Part shown: positions 1 through 9,324 of the stretch, in pieces | Layout of the letters: each line of letters opens with the position of its first letter | Numbering within the stretch: position 1 is the stretch's first letter | Source of the DNA: Akkermansiaceae bacterium | GTDB taxonomy: Bacteria; Verrucomicrobiota; Verrucomicrobiia; Verrucomicrobiales; Akkermansiaceae | DNA length: 64,000 bases | Reading direction: 5' to 3' | Assembly (NCBI GenBank): GCA_024233115.1 | Contig: JACKQB010000006.1 | Coordinates: 248,001-312,000, forward strand | Translations under genes and position numbers: made by a program | The notes under the pieces: generated by a model | Seen by the model: only the letters and a program-made list of their open reading frames with translations | Database searches by the model: none | Told to the model about the DNA's origin: nothing

Positions 1-1472
1 ACCTCCGGGAAGATGCGTCCAAGAGCCTGGGCGTAATACCAGACGTGGGTGCAGGTGCCCGGGCAACATTCCACGCCCTCCCAACCATAGGGACGACCAT
101 TTTCAAAGTAGTGGAAAGTCTGCGTGGCCATACAGTCGAGTCCGATAAAGCTGCGGTCGAGCAACCAATAGGGCAGCGTGCTGTCGTACCAGGTCTTGTT
201 CCAGGCCAGGGTATCTTCGAGTAACCGTTTGTTTTCGCTGGCCAGATACCCGGCAACCTCCTGCGCCGATTTGAAGTGATTGCTGTAATAACGTTTCCTG
301 CCACGGAAGATATGGCGTGAATCCTGTCGACTCCCTTTCAGTGGTGTCGCGTCAACCTCGGCATAGTCTGGAAAAAACCAGGTGATTGCAAAGTCGACCG
401 TCCTCGACTCTCCGGGCGCGAGGATGAAATGGGCAAACAATCCACCTGCCAATGGCTCATGCAATGCTTTGGTGGCCGACGAGACTTCCTCAGTCGGCGC
501 CGCCTGGTCAACAAAAGCGGCGGCGCCTCTGGCACCATCGAGCGAGGTGGCCGCTTTGATGTTCAGACCCTGCTCATTCGGGCTGTGCAGCAGCGACAAG
601 GTCATCGAGCCATATCCGTGTTTCTGCCCCAGCCCCGGCCCCTCGATGGTGCCCGACATGCTCGCTAGATACTTCGATTGCACATAGCTGTTGCGGCGTT
701 TACCCCTCGCCGTTTTTGGCAAGTAGGGACAGGTGGCGTTCTGCAACCATCCGCCGAGATCTACCTCGACGGATTCTGCTGAGGGATTCGTCACCGTATA
801 ACGCATCACCGTTGCCGGGACCGCGGAATCCCTCGCATTGAGCGGAATGAATGGAGAAAAGGCTTGGAGCTGCACCGTGACCGGACAAGCCTCGTCCGCA
901 TAACTCACCTTGCCGACTGGATATTCGCCACGGAACTGCACATCGGAAAAGCCCTGACGATCCAGCGTCTTGGTGCCCGCCTTGGTGCGAAGCAGAAAGC
1001 CCTGGGTCACATCGACCCCATTTTGCGCGCTGTATTTTTCACCCTGCGCAACCGGTTCCGCATAGTGCCCGCCCATGGGAAAGGCGAGGATCTTGTTGCC
1101 CGGATTCGGAACCCGATGGTAGTTGCTCTTGAAAATATCCCAGAGCCAGAGTTTGCCGTCGCCACCAAGGTAAAGCTGGCCGCAGCCGATCCCCCCGATG
1201 GGCATACCGACATACCTGAGCTCCCCGCCACGGTAAACTTCGGCCGCACCGCGCTGCGTCAACGAAGCCAACCACTGTGGACTCAACTTCTTGTCGGCGG
1301 GGACGAGATGCTTGGCGACGTCCGCATTCGAAAACGGCCCCGCCATTGCAGGCAGCCTGGAAAATGTTAGACCTGCACCGACCAACGCACCGGCCCTGAT
1401 AAAATGTCTGCGGCTCCAATCAGCCGCGCTCCGTGGATCATTGCCTTCATCTGAATTGCTACCTCTTCTCAT
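1..1472 (-). CDS. GBA2/GH116-like glucosidase-type protein, 3' end outside the window
   Basis: About 490 residues are visible before the window edge; the C-terminal catalytic domain is cut off. The start at 1472 gives a twin-arginine-like signal (SRRHFIRAGALVGAGL, about residues 20-35), so the protein is probably exported folded. Seen: an N-terminal beta-rich region with GMPIGGIGCGQLYLGGDG and a GWEGVECCPGTCTHVWYYAQ stretch near residues 462-482, which parallels the same region of the gene at 3044-6460. In the GH116/GBA2 family this region carries the nucleophile Glu, so the Glu of WEG is the candidate. Family members cleave beta-glucosides or glucosylceramide-like substrates; the substrate here is unknown. 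It is the last visible gene of a minus-strand operon, 29 bp after the sulfatase stop. An alternative label is DUF608-type glycosidase. Confidence 0.75.
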   Translation of the reverse strand, partial: MRRGSNSDEGNDPRSAADWSRRHFIRAGALVGAGLTFSRLPAMAGPFSNADVAKHLVPADKKLSPQWLASLTQRGAAEVYRGGELRYVGMPIGGIGCGQLYLGGDGKLWLWDIFKSNYHRVPNPGNKILAFPMGGHYAEPVAQGEKYSAQNGVDVTQGFLLRTKAGTKTLDRQGFSDVQFRGEYPVGKVSYADEACPVTVQLQAFSPFIPLNARDSAVPATVMRYTVTNPSAESVEVDLGGWLQNATCPYLPKTARGKRRNSYVQSKYLASMSGTIEGPGLGQKHGYGSMTLSLLHSPNEQGLNIKAATSLDGARGAAAFVDQAAPTEEVSSATKALHEPLAGGLFAHFILAPGESRTVDFAITWFFPDYAEVDATPLKGSRQDSRHIFRGRKRYYSNHFKSAQEVAGYLASENKRLLEDTLAWNKTWYDSTLPYWLLDRSFIGLDCMATQTFHYFENGRPYGWEGVECCPGTCTHVWYYAQALGRIFPE

Positions 1473-1501
1473 GGCACCGCTAACTTGATCCTCGTTTGGG
1501 T

Positions 1502-3043
1502 TTATTGCTGTTGGGCTCGGTAAGCCTTTAGCTCGGCAGCCATCTTCTGCACCACTTCAGGGTACTGGTTGTAGAGGTTTTTCGCCTGGTTGACATCAGC
1601 TTCCAGATCATAAAGCTGTGCCGGCGGTGCGCCTTTTTTCAATTTTCCATGTACGATATCGCTGTTGGTCGACTTGACCAGCTTGGTGGCTGCCACGTTC
1701 CCCGCAAAACCTCCGTCACCTCTCGCCGGAATATACATCCATTTCCCTTTACGCAGCGCCATGTGGGTTGGTTTGTTAGGTGTCACAACCATTTCAGTGC
1801 GCAACGGCTGAGCCGGATCACCTACCAGGGCTGGCAGCATGTTGATACTGTCTTGTCGCTCTTCCGCACTGAGTTCCCGACCCACAACCATGGCAAAAGT
1901 GGCTTTTAAATCGACATGATTGAGCAGTTGTTTGGAAACCTTGCCCGACTCGATCCTACCGGGCCACCAGGCGATGAAAGGCACACGGTGGCCACCCTCC
2001 CAGATGCCAAACTTTGAGCCTAACAAATCACCATTGATCTTGTGCCCCATCTTGGCCGCCGCCTTACCGCCGGTGTTGAACATACCGCCGTTGTCGCTGG
2101 TGAAAATAATAAGCGTGTTATCGAGAACGCCCGCCTTTTGCAGGCTTTTCCTGAGTTCACCGACAATCCAGTCGAGCTCGTGGGCGAAGTCACCGTAGAG
2201 ACCGGCCTGGCTGGTGCCCTGGAATCGCTTCGCCGGGGTAAACGGATGATGCACCTGGGTTGCGGCAAAGTAGACGAAGAAGGGTTTTCCCGCACGGCTA
2301 TCAATCCAGCCGGTGGCTTTCTGCGTGAGCATGGTGCCGACCTCATAGTCATCGAACAGTTCGTGTGCTTTGTTTTGTCCCTTGTAGGGGTTCGGTGTCC
2401 GGTGGCCCGCCTCCTTGGGAAGCTTCGACATCGGGTGGGCGCCCTTGCCTTTCCGACCGACGTCAACGATCGGATCATCCGGATCGCTGCCGTAAAAGTG
2501 GTCATTCTCGACGTAGGCGTAGGGTGGTGCGCTGTTGACGACGGGCATACCGAAATAATAGTCGAATCCCAGATCCTGTGGCCCGGGGCGCAGTGGCTCC
2601 TGCCAGTCGTTTTTTCCCTTTTTAAAACCGAGATGCCATTTGCCAAAAGCGGCTGTATCGTAGCCTTGACGCTTGAAAACATCGGCAATGGTCAGTGTTT
2701 CGGTATCGATCAGCATGGCGGTATCGAGGCCGGTAGGATTCCAGATTCCCTCGCCCCCACGGGCACGAAACGGATATCGCCCGGTCAACAAACCATAACG
2801 CGATGGCGTGCAAACCGCCGAGGCCGAATGGGCGTCGGTGAACTTCTTCCCCTCAGCCGCGAGTTTGTCGATGTTAGGTGTCTGGATCCTGGTCGCGCCA
2901 TAACAACCCAGGTCCCCATAACCCAGGTCGTCGGCAAAAATGAGCACCACGTTAGGTGGCTTGACCTCGGCAGCGGACAGTAGACTGGCTGCCCATACAG
3001 CAACCGTGACGCTCGCGGCAATTGGTTTGAATCCCAGGTTCAT
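1502..3043 (-). CDS. Exported type I (formylglycine) sulfatase
   Basis: 513 residues with a signal peptide (about residues 1-25, ending LLSAA). The N-terminal metal-binding segment VVLIFADDLGYGD (DD at 38-39) and the C-T-P-S-R-Y-G-L-L-T-G motif with Cys78, the residue converted to formylglycine, place it in the sulfatase S1 family. Such enzymes hydrolyse sulfate esters of carbohydrates with bound calcium. A GMFNTGGK and IFTSDNGG region supplies the usual C-terminal metal ligands. Its start codon abuts the stop of the preceding GBA2-like gene, so the two are very likely cotranscribed. The maturase that would activate it is not in the window. Substrate is not predictable from sequence alone; sulfated algal or host glycans are typical for verrucomicrobia. 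Confidence 0.9.
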   Translation of the reverse strand: MNLGFKPIAASVTVAVWAASLLSAAEVKPPNVVLIFADDLGYGDLGCYGATRIQTPNIDKLAAEGKKFTDAHSASAVCTPSRYGLLTGRYPFRARGGEGIWNPTGLDTAMLIDTETLTIADVFKRQGYDTAAFGKWHLGFKKGKNDWQEPLRPGPQDLGFDYYFGMPVVNSAPPYAYVENDHFYGSDPDDPIVDVGRKGKGAHPMSKLPKEAGHRTPNPYKGQNKAHELFDDYEVGTMLTQKATGWIDSRAGKPFFVYFAATQVHHPFTPAKRFQGTSQAGLYGDFAHELDWIVGELRKSLQKAGVLDNTLIIFTSDNGGMFNTGGKAAAKMGHKINGDLLGSKFGIWEGGHRVPFIAWWPGRIESGKVSKQLLNHVDLKATFAMVVGRELSAEERQDSINMLPALVGDPAQPLRTEMVVTPNKPTHMALRKGKWMYIPARGDGGFAGNVAATKLVKSTNSDIVHGKLKKGAPPAQLYDLEADVNQAKNLYNQYPEVVQKMAAELKAYRAQQQ

Positions 3044-6000
3044 TTATGCAAGTTGGATTTGAATATCGAGTGCCTCATCGGCCTTGATTACGACGGGACT
3101 CTGGAACTTCAAGCGCAGGTCGCCACCGTTGGTGTCGAGCTTTGCCATCACAGCCTGGCCAGCCAGCTTCACTTGGGCCGACTTGGCTTGTTTGCCATCG
3201 CCTGCTGATAGAACCACCTGTTTCAAAGCAACTTTGCCTTCAGCGATCTTGATGGAGGCGTTCAGCTGGCTGGCGCTGCGTTTCTGGGAGAAGAGGCCGT
3301 AACCTTCCGCCACAGTGAAGAAACTGGCGTGAGCCTCGGGTGTTAGAACAGGGCGAAAACCGATACGTCCTGCCGGGCCGTCGTAGCTGAACCCCTGGAG
3401 CGCGAGCAGCGCCGACCAGACACTGAGCGAGCGACCGTAGAATTTGCCACACTCGTCATCGCCAAACGGGTTGCCGGAGTAGCCCCAGGGGCCATTCTTC
3501 ACCTTGGAAACCCCCTCGGTGCGCAGTCGGCCGTTGTAGCGGTCGAAGATCACCTTGATCACCATCAGGCCTTCTTTAAGCATGCCGTTCTGGATCAGGG
3601 TGGCGGCGGCTCCATACTCGAAACCGGTCATCACCTCGTCACCGTATTTCATGCCGGGGATCGGCTGCGGGTTCTTCGGCCAGGTGATCATTTTCATACC
3701 ACCATCCTCGACCTCGCAGTACTGTCGCGGCTTAAGCGAGTGGCCGATGAAGTTGGTCAGGAAGTTGTATTTCAGCAGCGACTGCATCGCCTTGCGGGAA
3801 CGCTCCTCCGGGTAGTTGCGGTCGATATCCAACTGGTCAGCCCACCACTCGCCGAGGATCTGGTCGATGTGACAGCCATCGAGATAGTCCTGGGTGCGAT
3901 TTTTCCCCGGCTTCTGGATGTAGTATTCACCGTTCCAGAGGCGTTCGTTTTGCAGTTTTTTTCCTGACTCGCGGATCTTGCGGTATTCGGTGGCGGATCT
4001 TTGGTCGCCGACGGTATCGGCCATGCGTGCAGCTGCTTCGAGAGCCGATAGATAGAGCGTACCGATCCATGAGGAACAGCCCTCGAAGGCACCATCCAGA
4101 GTATTGTGCTGGACTGTCTCCATGTAGCCATCGCGACTAGGATCGTAATGCGAGATACCCCAGTTCATGGCCTTTTTCACCATCGGCCATCTTGACTTGA
4201 GCCAACTGTCGTCGGCGGAGCAGAGGTGCTCGCGATAGGTGTTCAGGATACCCCCGAACTGGCCGTCGGCTGCGGTCGCCCTGCCGTCATGCCTGTTAGG
4301 CATCAGGCCGTCGTTGACCTGCATGCTGTAGTCCTGGTCGCGCATCTTGCGGCCGAGTTCCGGCAGCAAGCGGGCGTGGGCCTGGGCGTAGTGCCAGACG
4401 TGCGCACAATTCCCGCCACAACAACCGGCGGTTTCATTGCATCCTTCCCAGACGCCAAAGTATCCATCGGCACTCCACCAGCAAGTCTGGCTACGCAAGA
4501 CCGCCAGTTGCGAACTCATGCGATCGAGTAACCAAACCGGCAGCGTGGACGCGTAGAGGGTGTCGTGGAATAGGCGCGTGCGTGCAGTCAGGCTCTCGAG
4601 ATTCTGCTGGATGTAGTCGGCAACCCCTAGGGCGCTCGGCCACCAGTTGGTGTATTGCTGGCCGGAGCTCGACCAGGCTGGCCCCTTCGCCTTCCCTTCG
4701 CCCTCAAGGGAGATGCGTTTGCCGCCCGAGCCATGTTTACCCGCCTTGAAATACCAGGTGAGCACGAAGGTGACGGATTTGCTTTCTCCGGGCGCGAGTT
4801 CGAGTGGTGCCGAGAGTGCGCCGTTCACCGTCTGGCCGGTGGCGGATACCTTTGACTTGGCGGGACCATCCAAGACACCGCCGGAGGAAACGGCGGCGTG
4901 CAGGGACTTGGCGGAATCCCACTCTGCGGAGCCACTTGCCCCCTCGGCCCGGGTCATCAGGACCATGTCGGAGTTATCGATACCGGCACGGGTCATGTGC
5001 AGCAGTGTCGCGTCACCTTTTTTCACGATCTCGTTCTGATTTTTTCCGAAATTGTCACCCTTGCCCTCGGCGAACCCGAGCGCATTCTTCTGTGCGGCGA
5101 AAACGTCGACCTTGACCTTGCCGGGCGATGTGTTTTTTGCCGTCACGGTGTAAATGGCACACGGGATCGCGGAGTTTTTCAGATCCATCGGGATAAACGG
5201 ATTGAAGACCTCGAGTTCGACCTCGACCGGTAGGGCGGGCTCTTCGAAACGGTACTTGCCCAGCGGGTATTCACCTTCGAACTTCAGCGACTTCATTGCG
5301 GAGAACGGCCCGACCGCTTCGGTTTGCAAGGCGCGGACGACAGGCTTGGCACCGGCGGCTTGGGCGCGGATCGCGAGGAAGCTGTTGTCGATTTTCGCCT
5401 CGTTGAAATTACAGGCAATCTGCCAGATGGCGGGTTCCGCCTTGCCGTTGAACTGGATTCCGCCGGCACCGATGCCACCGACGATGAAATCGATCGCCCC
5501 GAGACGCTCGCCCTCGTAGACGGTCGTCTTGCCGTGTGAAGTCAACAAAGGGTCGTTGAGAATTGCCCGGGCCTTGGCCTCCCGGACTGCATCACGCCTG
5601 GCTTTCACCTCCGCCACGATATCTCCTTCCACCTTGAGCTTCTTCTGCCACTCCGGGCCAGCAGCTTTGAGATGCGACTGGATCTCCGGAGCTGTTAGCC
5701 CACGTGCAAAGCAGGCGACTTCGTCGAGAGAAATCTTGGTCGACCCCCAGCCATTGGAAACCGTCGTGCTGCCCAGTGTCATGGTGGTTTTTTTAGGCCC
5801 TTTACGGGTGTATTCATAAGCACCTCCCACCAGATTACACTCGTAGCCATCGACGTAGGCGCGCACATCCAAGTCAAAGCTTGTTAGAGCAAAGTGATAC
5901 CAGCGACCTACTTCGACCGGTTGATCCGTCGGCAGATTGATCTCGGTAACCACCATGCCATTGGCATTCTGATAGAGGAGTTTTGAAAGGTCGTTTTTGA

Positions 6001-6460
6001 CACCGATCACGTAAAGTGCCTGCTTGCCTTTGCTTTGCGCAATGATCACAGGATTGTCGTTGCCCTTGGGTTTGGCATCGATCTTGAAAAAGAGTTCGAG
6101 CGTCGTGGAGCGGCCTTTCAACTTGTCGGCACCCGGAACGAGGATGGACGCATTGGGTTCGAGGCTGATGGCTTTACCATCGATTGCGCCATCAACAAAG
6201 GTGGTCGCCCCACTTGCCTTGGCATTTGATTTACCCAGCACATCGACCAAATTGCCATCAAAACGCCAGTGACCACGCAGTGTCTGTTCGGCCCTCAAGG
6301 CCTTGGCATAGGACTCCCGACTACCCGCAGCCATCAGCGGCCCAGCCGTTAGACCGGCTGCAAATGACCCTGCAGCCACCAAAAAACGCCGACGGGATAC
6401 GTTTGTCAGGGAAAACGGCGAGTTGCTGTCGTCGCGATTGCTTTCAGGCAAGATCTTCAT
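3044..6460 (-). CDS. LamG-fused GBA2/GH116-like glycosidase, exported
   Basis: 1138 residues from the chosen start at 6460. An upstream start at 6583 is open, but it would overlap the sulfatase gene and bury the Tat-like signal (SRRRFLVAAGSFAAGL, about residues 22-37). Residues about 60-260 form a LamG/concanavalin-like domain (LRGHWRFDGNL…WYHFALTSFDL…LDEVACFARGL). The rest is GBA2-like: a beta domain with AIDFIVGGIGAGGIQFNG, then an (alpha/alpha)6-type region with WEGCNETAGCCGGNCAHVWH (candidate nucleophile Glu), HNTLDGAFEGCSSWIGTLY, and CHIDQILGEWWADQL, where Asp is the candidate acid/base by analogy with GH116. The LamG domain probably binds glycan. It lies 13 bp after one sulfatase gene and directly before another, suggesting joint attack on a sulfated glucoside. 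Confidence 0.8.
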   Translation of the reverse strand: MKILPESNRDDSNSPFSLTNVSRRRFLVAAGSFAAGLTAGPLMAAGSRESYAKALRAEQTLRGHWRFDGNLVDVLGKSNAKASGATTFVDGAIDGKAISLEPNASILVPGADKLKGRSTTLELFFKIDAKPKGNDNPVIIAQSKGKQALYVIGVKNDLSKLLYQNANGMVVTEINLPTDQPVEVGRWYHFALTSFDLDVRAYVDGYECNLVGGAYEYTRKGPKKTTMTLGSTTVSNGWGSTKISLDEVACFARGLTAPEIQSHLKAAGPEWQKKLKVEGDIVAEVKARRDAVREAKARAILNDPLLTSHGKTTVYEGERLGAIDFIVGGIGAGGIQFNGKAEPAIWQIACNFNEAKIDNSFLAIRAQAAGAKPVVRALQTEAVGPFSAMKSLKFEGEYPLGKYRFEEPALPVEVELEVFNPFIPMDLKNSAIPCAIYTVTAKNTSPGKVKVDVFAAQKNALGFAEGKGDNFGKNQNEIVKKGDATLLHMTRAGIDNSDMVLMTRAEGASGSAEWDSAKSLHAAVSSGGVLDGPAKSKVSATGQTVNGALSAPLELAPGESKSVTFVLTWYFKAGKHGSGGKRISLEGEGKAKGPAWSSSGQQYTNWWPSALGVADYIQQNLESLTARTRLFHDTLYASTLPVWLLDRMSSQLAVLRSQTCWWSADGYFGVWEGCNETAGCCGGNCAHVWHYAQAHARLLPELGRKMRDQDYSMQVNDGLMPNRHDGRATAADGQFGGILNTYREHLCSADDSWLKSRWPMVKKAMNWGISHYDPSRDGYMETVQHNTLDGAFEGCSSWIGTLYLSALEAAARMADTVGDQRSATEYRKIRESGKKLQNERLWNGEYYIQKPGKNRTQDYLDGCHIDQILGEWWADQLDIDRNYPEERSRKAMQSLLKYNFLTNFIGHSLKPRQYCEVEDGGMKMITWPKNPQPIPGMKYGDEVMTGFEYGAAATLIQNGMLKEGLMVIKVIFDRYNGRLRTEGVSKVKNGPWGYSGNPFGDDECGKFYGRSLSVWSALLALQGFSYDGPAGRIGFRPVLTPEAHASFFTVAEGYGLFSQKRSASQLNASIKIAEGKVALKQVVLSAGDGKQAKSAQVKLAGQAVMAKLDTNGGDLRLKFQSPVVIKADEALDIQIQLA

Positions 6461-6473
6461 GATTGGGAACAGG

Positions 6474-7976
6474 TTATTTTGATTGATTACGTTTCTTTTT
6501 CTTGTTAGAATTCTTCGCTCCCTTGAATTCTGTTTTGGCACGGCCTTTTTCCTTATCCGACAGCTTGCGCCAGTCGGTGACATGGTTGCTGACGACAGGA
6601 ACCTCGGGGAAGAGAGAGCCGGTCGGGCGCTGTTCGGAGCCGCGCTGCATGTATTCGCCGAGTTTGGGTCGGGTTTTTTCCGCCAGTTCCATCATTGCGG
6701 CAACGCGCTCCGGATGCTGGGCCGCGACATCGTTCTGTTCCGCGACATCTTTTGCGAGGTTGTAGAGTCGGGGCGTTTGGATCGGCTTTTGTTTGTTCAT
6801 CGACCAGAAAGGAAACTGTTTTTTCTCGCGCGGCAGGTGCAGTTTCCAGTCGCCGACGCGGACACACTGCAGGTTTTCGCAGTTGTAGTAATAAAACGGC
6901 TTCTCGGTCGAACGGGAGATCTCGCCTCCGGAAAAGAGAGCTGTCAGGCTGACGCCGTCGTAGATGCGGTCGGTGGGCATCGGAGCATGGATGATTTCAC
7001 TCAATGTTGGAAACAGATCCATGGCGATCACAGGAACATCCGACACCGCAGGCTTGATTTTTCCTTTCCAATAGAGGATAAACGGCACCCGGTGCCCGCC
7101 TTCTAACGAAACATACTTGGTGCCGCTGTAGGGCCTGGAATACTTGGCGGAGGTTGGGCCATTGTCCGAGCTGAAGATAACCAGGGTGTTTTCCAGAATG
7201 CCGTTTTTCTCCAGCGCCTTGAGCATTTCACCGATCCCCCAGTCGGCCTCCTGGATGATATCGCCGCGCACGCCGTCATTCGACGAACCTTTGAACTTTG
7301 GCCCGGCTTTGTAGGGCGTGTGCGGGTAGTTGTGGGCAAAGTAGATAAAGAACGGCTTGTCCTTGAAATCCTCGATGTGCTTCACCATGCGCGCGGTGTA
7401 GAGATCCGTCAGTTTTTCCAATGGAGTGCTGGTGTAGATCACTTTTTTCTCATCAAAAAACTCCGAATTGTGTCCCATGTTATCGGGAGCTCCGTAGTAG
7501 TGGTCAAACCCCTGATGGTAATAGGAAAACTTTTCCTCCTTGCCGAGATGCCATTTGCCAACCATGGCAGTGACGTAGCCCTGTTTCTTAAACTGCTCTG
7601 CGATGGTGATCTCTTCGGGGTTCAATCCGAGAAACCAATGCGCCTCCCTGTTCTGGTTAATGCCCATGTAGAGGCCGCAACGCTGAGGGTAGGCACCGGT
7701 TAGAAATGCCGCACGCGACGGCGAGCAGATCGACGCCCCGGTGTGAAAATCAATGAACTTGATGCCCTCCGCCGCCATCCGGTCAATGTGAGGGGTGTTT
7801 ACCTTGGTTGCACCATAGCAACTCACATCGCTGTAGCCCATGTCATCCATGAGGATGAAAATGACATTCGGTTTTTTGGCTGGCTCTGTGGGTGTTGATG
7901 ATTCCGCAGCTACGGCTTGCCCGGCCAAGGCAATAACGGATGTTAGAATAATCCGGGATAGTGTTTGTTTGCTCAT
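6474..7976 (-). CDS. Exported type I sulfatase, first gene of the operon
   Basis: 500 residues with a signal peptide (about 1-24, ALAGQAVAA). Metal-site motif NVIFILMDDMGYSD and the formylglycine motif C-S-P-S-R with Cys84 define a sulfatase S1 enzyme. Mid-protein elements typical of the family are GKWHLG, YFAHNYPHTPY and FSSDNGPT. The C terminus is a lysine-rich tail (KNSNKKKKRNQSK), which could be a simple linker or a surface-binding tail. It is the first of at least four minus-strand genes that read toward the left window edge. A strong hairpin at 8037-8067 lies between it and the gene further upstream, so the operon promoter should be in 7977-8036. Confidence 0.9.
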   Translation of the reverse strand: MSKQTLSRIILTSVIALAGQAVAAESSTPTEPAKKPNVIFILMDDMGYSDVSCYGATKVNTPHIDRMAAEGIKFIDFHTGASICSPSRAAFLTGAYPQRCGLYMGINQNREAHWFLGLNPEEITIAEQFKKQGYVTAMVGKWHLGKEEKFSYYHQGFDHYYGAPDNMGHNSEFFDEKKVIYTSTPLEKLTDLYTARMVKHIEDFKDKPFFIYFAHNYPHTPYKAGPKFKGSSNDGVRGDIIQEADWGIGEMLKALEKNGILENTLVIFSSDNGPTSAKYSRPYSGTKYVSLEGGHRVPFILYWKGKIKPAVSDVPVIAMDLFPTLSEIIHAPMPTDRIYDGVSLTALFSGGEISRSTEKPFYYYNCENLQCVRVGDWKLHLPREKKQFPFWSMNKQKPIQTPRLYNLAKDVAEQNDVAAQHPERVAAMMELAEKTRPKLGEYMQRGSEQRPTGSLFPEVPVVSNHVTDWRKLSDKEKGRAKTEFKGAKNSNKKKKRNQSK

Positions 7977-8036
7977 TTTGGATTCTGATTAGCTCCCGGG
8001 AAAATATCTTATACGGTCTTATCCCGCCTCGACCGT

Positions 8037-8067
8037 AAAAACCCTCCGGAGGGTCCGGAGGGTTTTT
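8037..8067 (-). terminator. Bidirectional-type hairpin terminator
   Basis: An 11-bp perfect stem AAAAACCCTCC / GGAGGGTTTTT encloses a 9-nt loop. A-run and T-run flank the stem, so it can act in either direction. It follows the stop of the PEP-CTERM gene at 8100 and precedes the sulfatase operon. Confidence 0.8.
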
Positions 8068-8099
8068 GTAAATCATCGATAGGGCATTTGGTTATGAGG

Positions 8100-8903
8100 C
8101 TACTTGCGCCGGCGCAGGATCAGGGCGAGGCCACCGAGTCCGAGCAGGGCGGCTGAGGATGGCTCGGGGATGGCTACGGTTCCTTCGACAACCAAGTTGT
8201 CAATTTGACCGCGCGATGTAGTCCCATTCCCATTGGAGCCCCACATGTAGATGCGGAACTCGACCGAAGTGATACCCTGAAATGTTGAATCTCCGGAAAG
8301 GTCGATGTGAATGTCGTCAAATGCCGTCAGGCCTTGGACAACCCCGATCACCTTATCCGTCGTCAACAAAGCATTTGCTGCAACCCAGGTAGACCCCCCG
8401 TTCACCTGTGCTAGCACGTTCCACGTATCCGCAGGCCTGTTGTTAGTGGTGGATGCCACAGCACCGCCAACCGAGAAGTCACTGATGTTCAGAGTCGTCC
8501 CCGGCGTATCCACAGCGATCGTGAATGTCACGTAATCATTAGCAGTAATGGCGTTGGCAAGACTATTTGCCGTTGCACCTTCCGTGGTTTGACCGAAGTT
8601 GCCTGAGTCGGTCCTGCCAAAGGCCGTTCCGCTGGCTGCAAATCCCGTGTTGTCGCCAATCGTTGCGGTATCATGAACGAACGGAACCCAGTTATTCAAC
8701 CCACCCACCCCGTCAAGAGCACTGGTCACGATGACACCGCTGGCGAGAACCGTCGGGTCTCCCGTCGCAGGGTCGGTCCCCTGGGTAGACGTAAGAGAGT
8801 TACCGAAATCCCAACCAGCCAGAACGACCGCTTGGGTAGAAACAGCACTTGCGCACAGTGCGGCGCAGATGAATCCTAATGTCTTTTTCATGTTCTTTTT
8901 CAT
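8100..8903 (-). CDS. PEP-CTERM sorting-domain secreted protein
   Basis: 267 residues. The N-terminal signal peptide (MKKTLGFICAALCASAVSTQAV) is followed by a beta-rich body that starts WDFGNSLTSTQGTDP, and a C-terminal PEP-CTERM tail: IPEPSSAALLGLGGLALIL then RRRK. In the known pathway the PEP motif is cut by an exosortase and the protein is exported to the envelope or extracellular matrix. The start may be at 8903 or, for MKKTLG, 12 bases downstream. It is a single gene, ended by the terminator at 8037-8067. No catalytic motif was seen; a structural or adhesive role is only inferred. Confidence 0.85.
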   Translation of the reverse strand: MKKNMKKTLGFICAALCASAVSTQAVVLAGWDFGNSLTSTQGTDPATGDPTVLASGVIVTSALDGVGGLNNWVPFVHDTATIGDNTGFAASGTAFGRTDSGNFGQTTEGATANSLANAITANDYVTFTIAVDTPGTTLNISDFSVGGAVASTTNNRPADTWNVLAQVNGGSTWVAANALLTTDKVIGVVQGLTAFDDIHIDLSGDSTFQGITSVEFRIYMWGSNGNGTTSRGQIDNLVVEGTVAIPEPSSAALLGLGGLALILRRRK

Positions 8904-9016
8904 TTTATGATATTTTTCAGCATGCGAGCGTCGTTAGATTCTATATGACTCAATCTTGCAGACATTTCGCCCTACTTTCCACAGTATCATAGCCACTTCC
9001 AAACAGGCTGTCCATA

Positions 9017-9242
9017 CCCTGAAAAGGGTATATTTCAGGGAAAACACGCATCCAGACGGGGGCCAACCATGATCAAAAATAAAGATCCAACCCACCTCAC
9101 TAACAAACACGGTCTTATCGGACAGGTCAGAGAGGGCGGGTTAGCAACTTACCGGTAGGTTGCTCGTGCGCCCGGTTACCTGTCGCGATAAGGCACGGCC
9201 TGATTGCCGTGATGGGGCGAGAAAAAAATACCCTTTTCAGGG
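9017..9242. repeat. Spaced 15-bp inverted repeat (9017-9031 and 9228-9242)
   Basis: CCCTGAAAAGGGTAT at 9017-9031 is repeated as its exact reverse complement ATACCCTTTTCAGGG at 9228-9242. The first copy also forms a local hairpin (ATACCCT-GAAA-AGGGTAT, 9014-9031), and a further TTTCAGGG follows at 9034. Such paired sites in a divergent promoter region could be operators for one regulator acting through DNA looping, but that is inference. Confidence 0.6.
9114..9192. repeat. 79-bp imperfect hairpin
   Basis: Outer arms CTTATCGGACAGGT (9114-9127) and ACCTGTCGCGATAAG (9178-9192) pair with one bulged base. Inner arms GGGCG (9134-9138)/CGCCC (9069+100, i.e. 9169-9173) and AGCAAC (9143-9148)/GTTGCT (9159-9164) continue the helix. 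The apical loop holds the palindrome ACCGGT. It may be a structured 5' leader RNA or a small palindromic element; neither can be decided from one copy. Confidence 0.5.
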
Positions 9243-9324
9243 GATTGCCAAAACCGGGGCATGATATGCTATATTGTAACTACACCCGTGATGGCATCAT
9301 GCAATCTACGGGTTTGCCTGGCCC

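Larger units (their letters stand above)
8904..9324. other. 421-bp intergenic region between divergent genes, with structured repeats
   Basis: This holds the promoters of the divergent PEP-CTERM and Verru_Chthon-A-like genes. No ORF of note was seen. It contains a spaced 15-bp inverted repeat and a long imperfect hairpin, listed separately. The 10-mer CGGTCTTATC occurs here (about 9110) and again just before the terminator at about 8015. Confidence 0.6.

Noticed and set aside
2042..2983. 313-codon plus-strand frame opposite the sulfatase gene
   Set aside because: Antisense shadow; the sulfatase frame has signal peptide and catalytic motifs.
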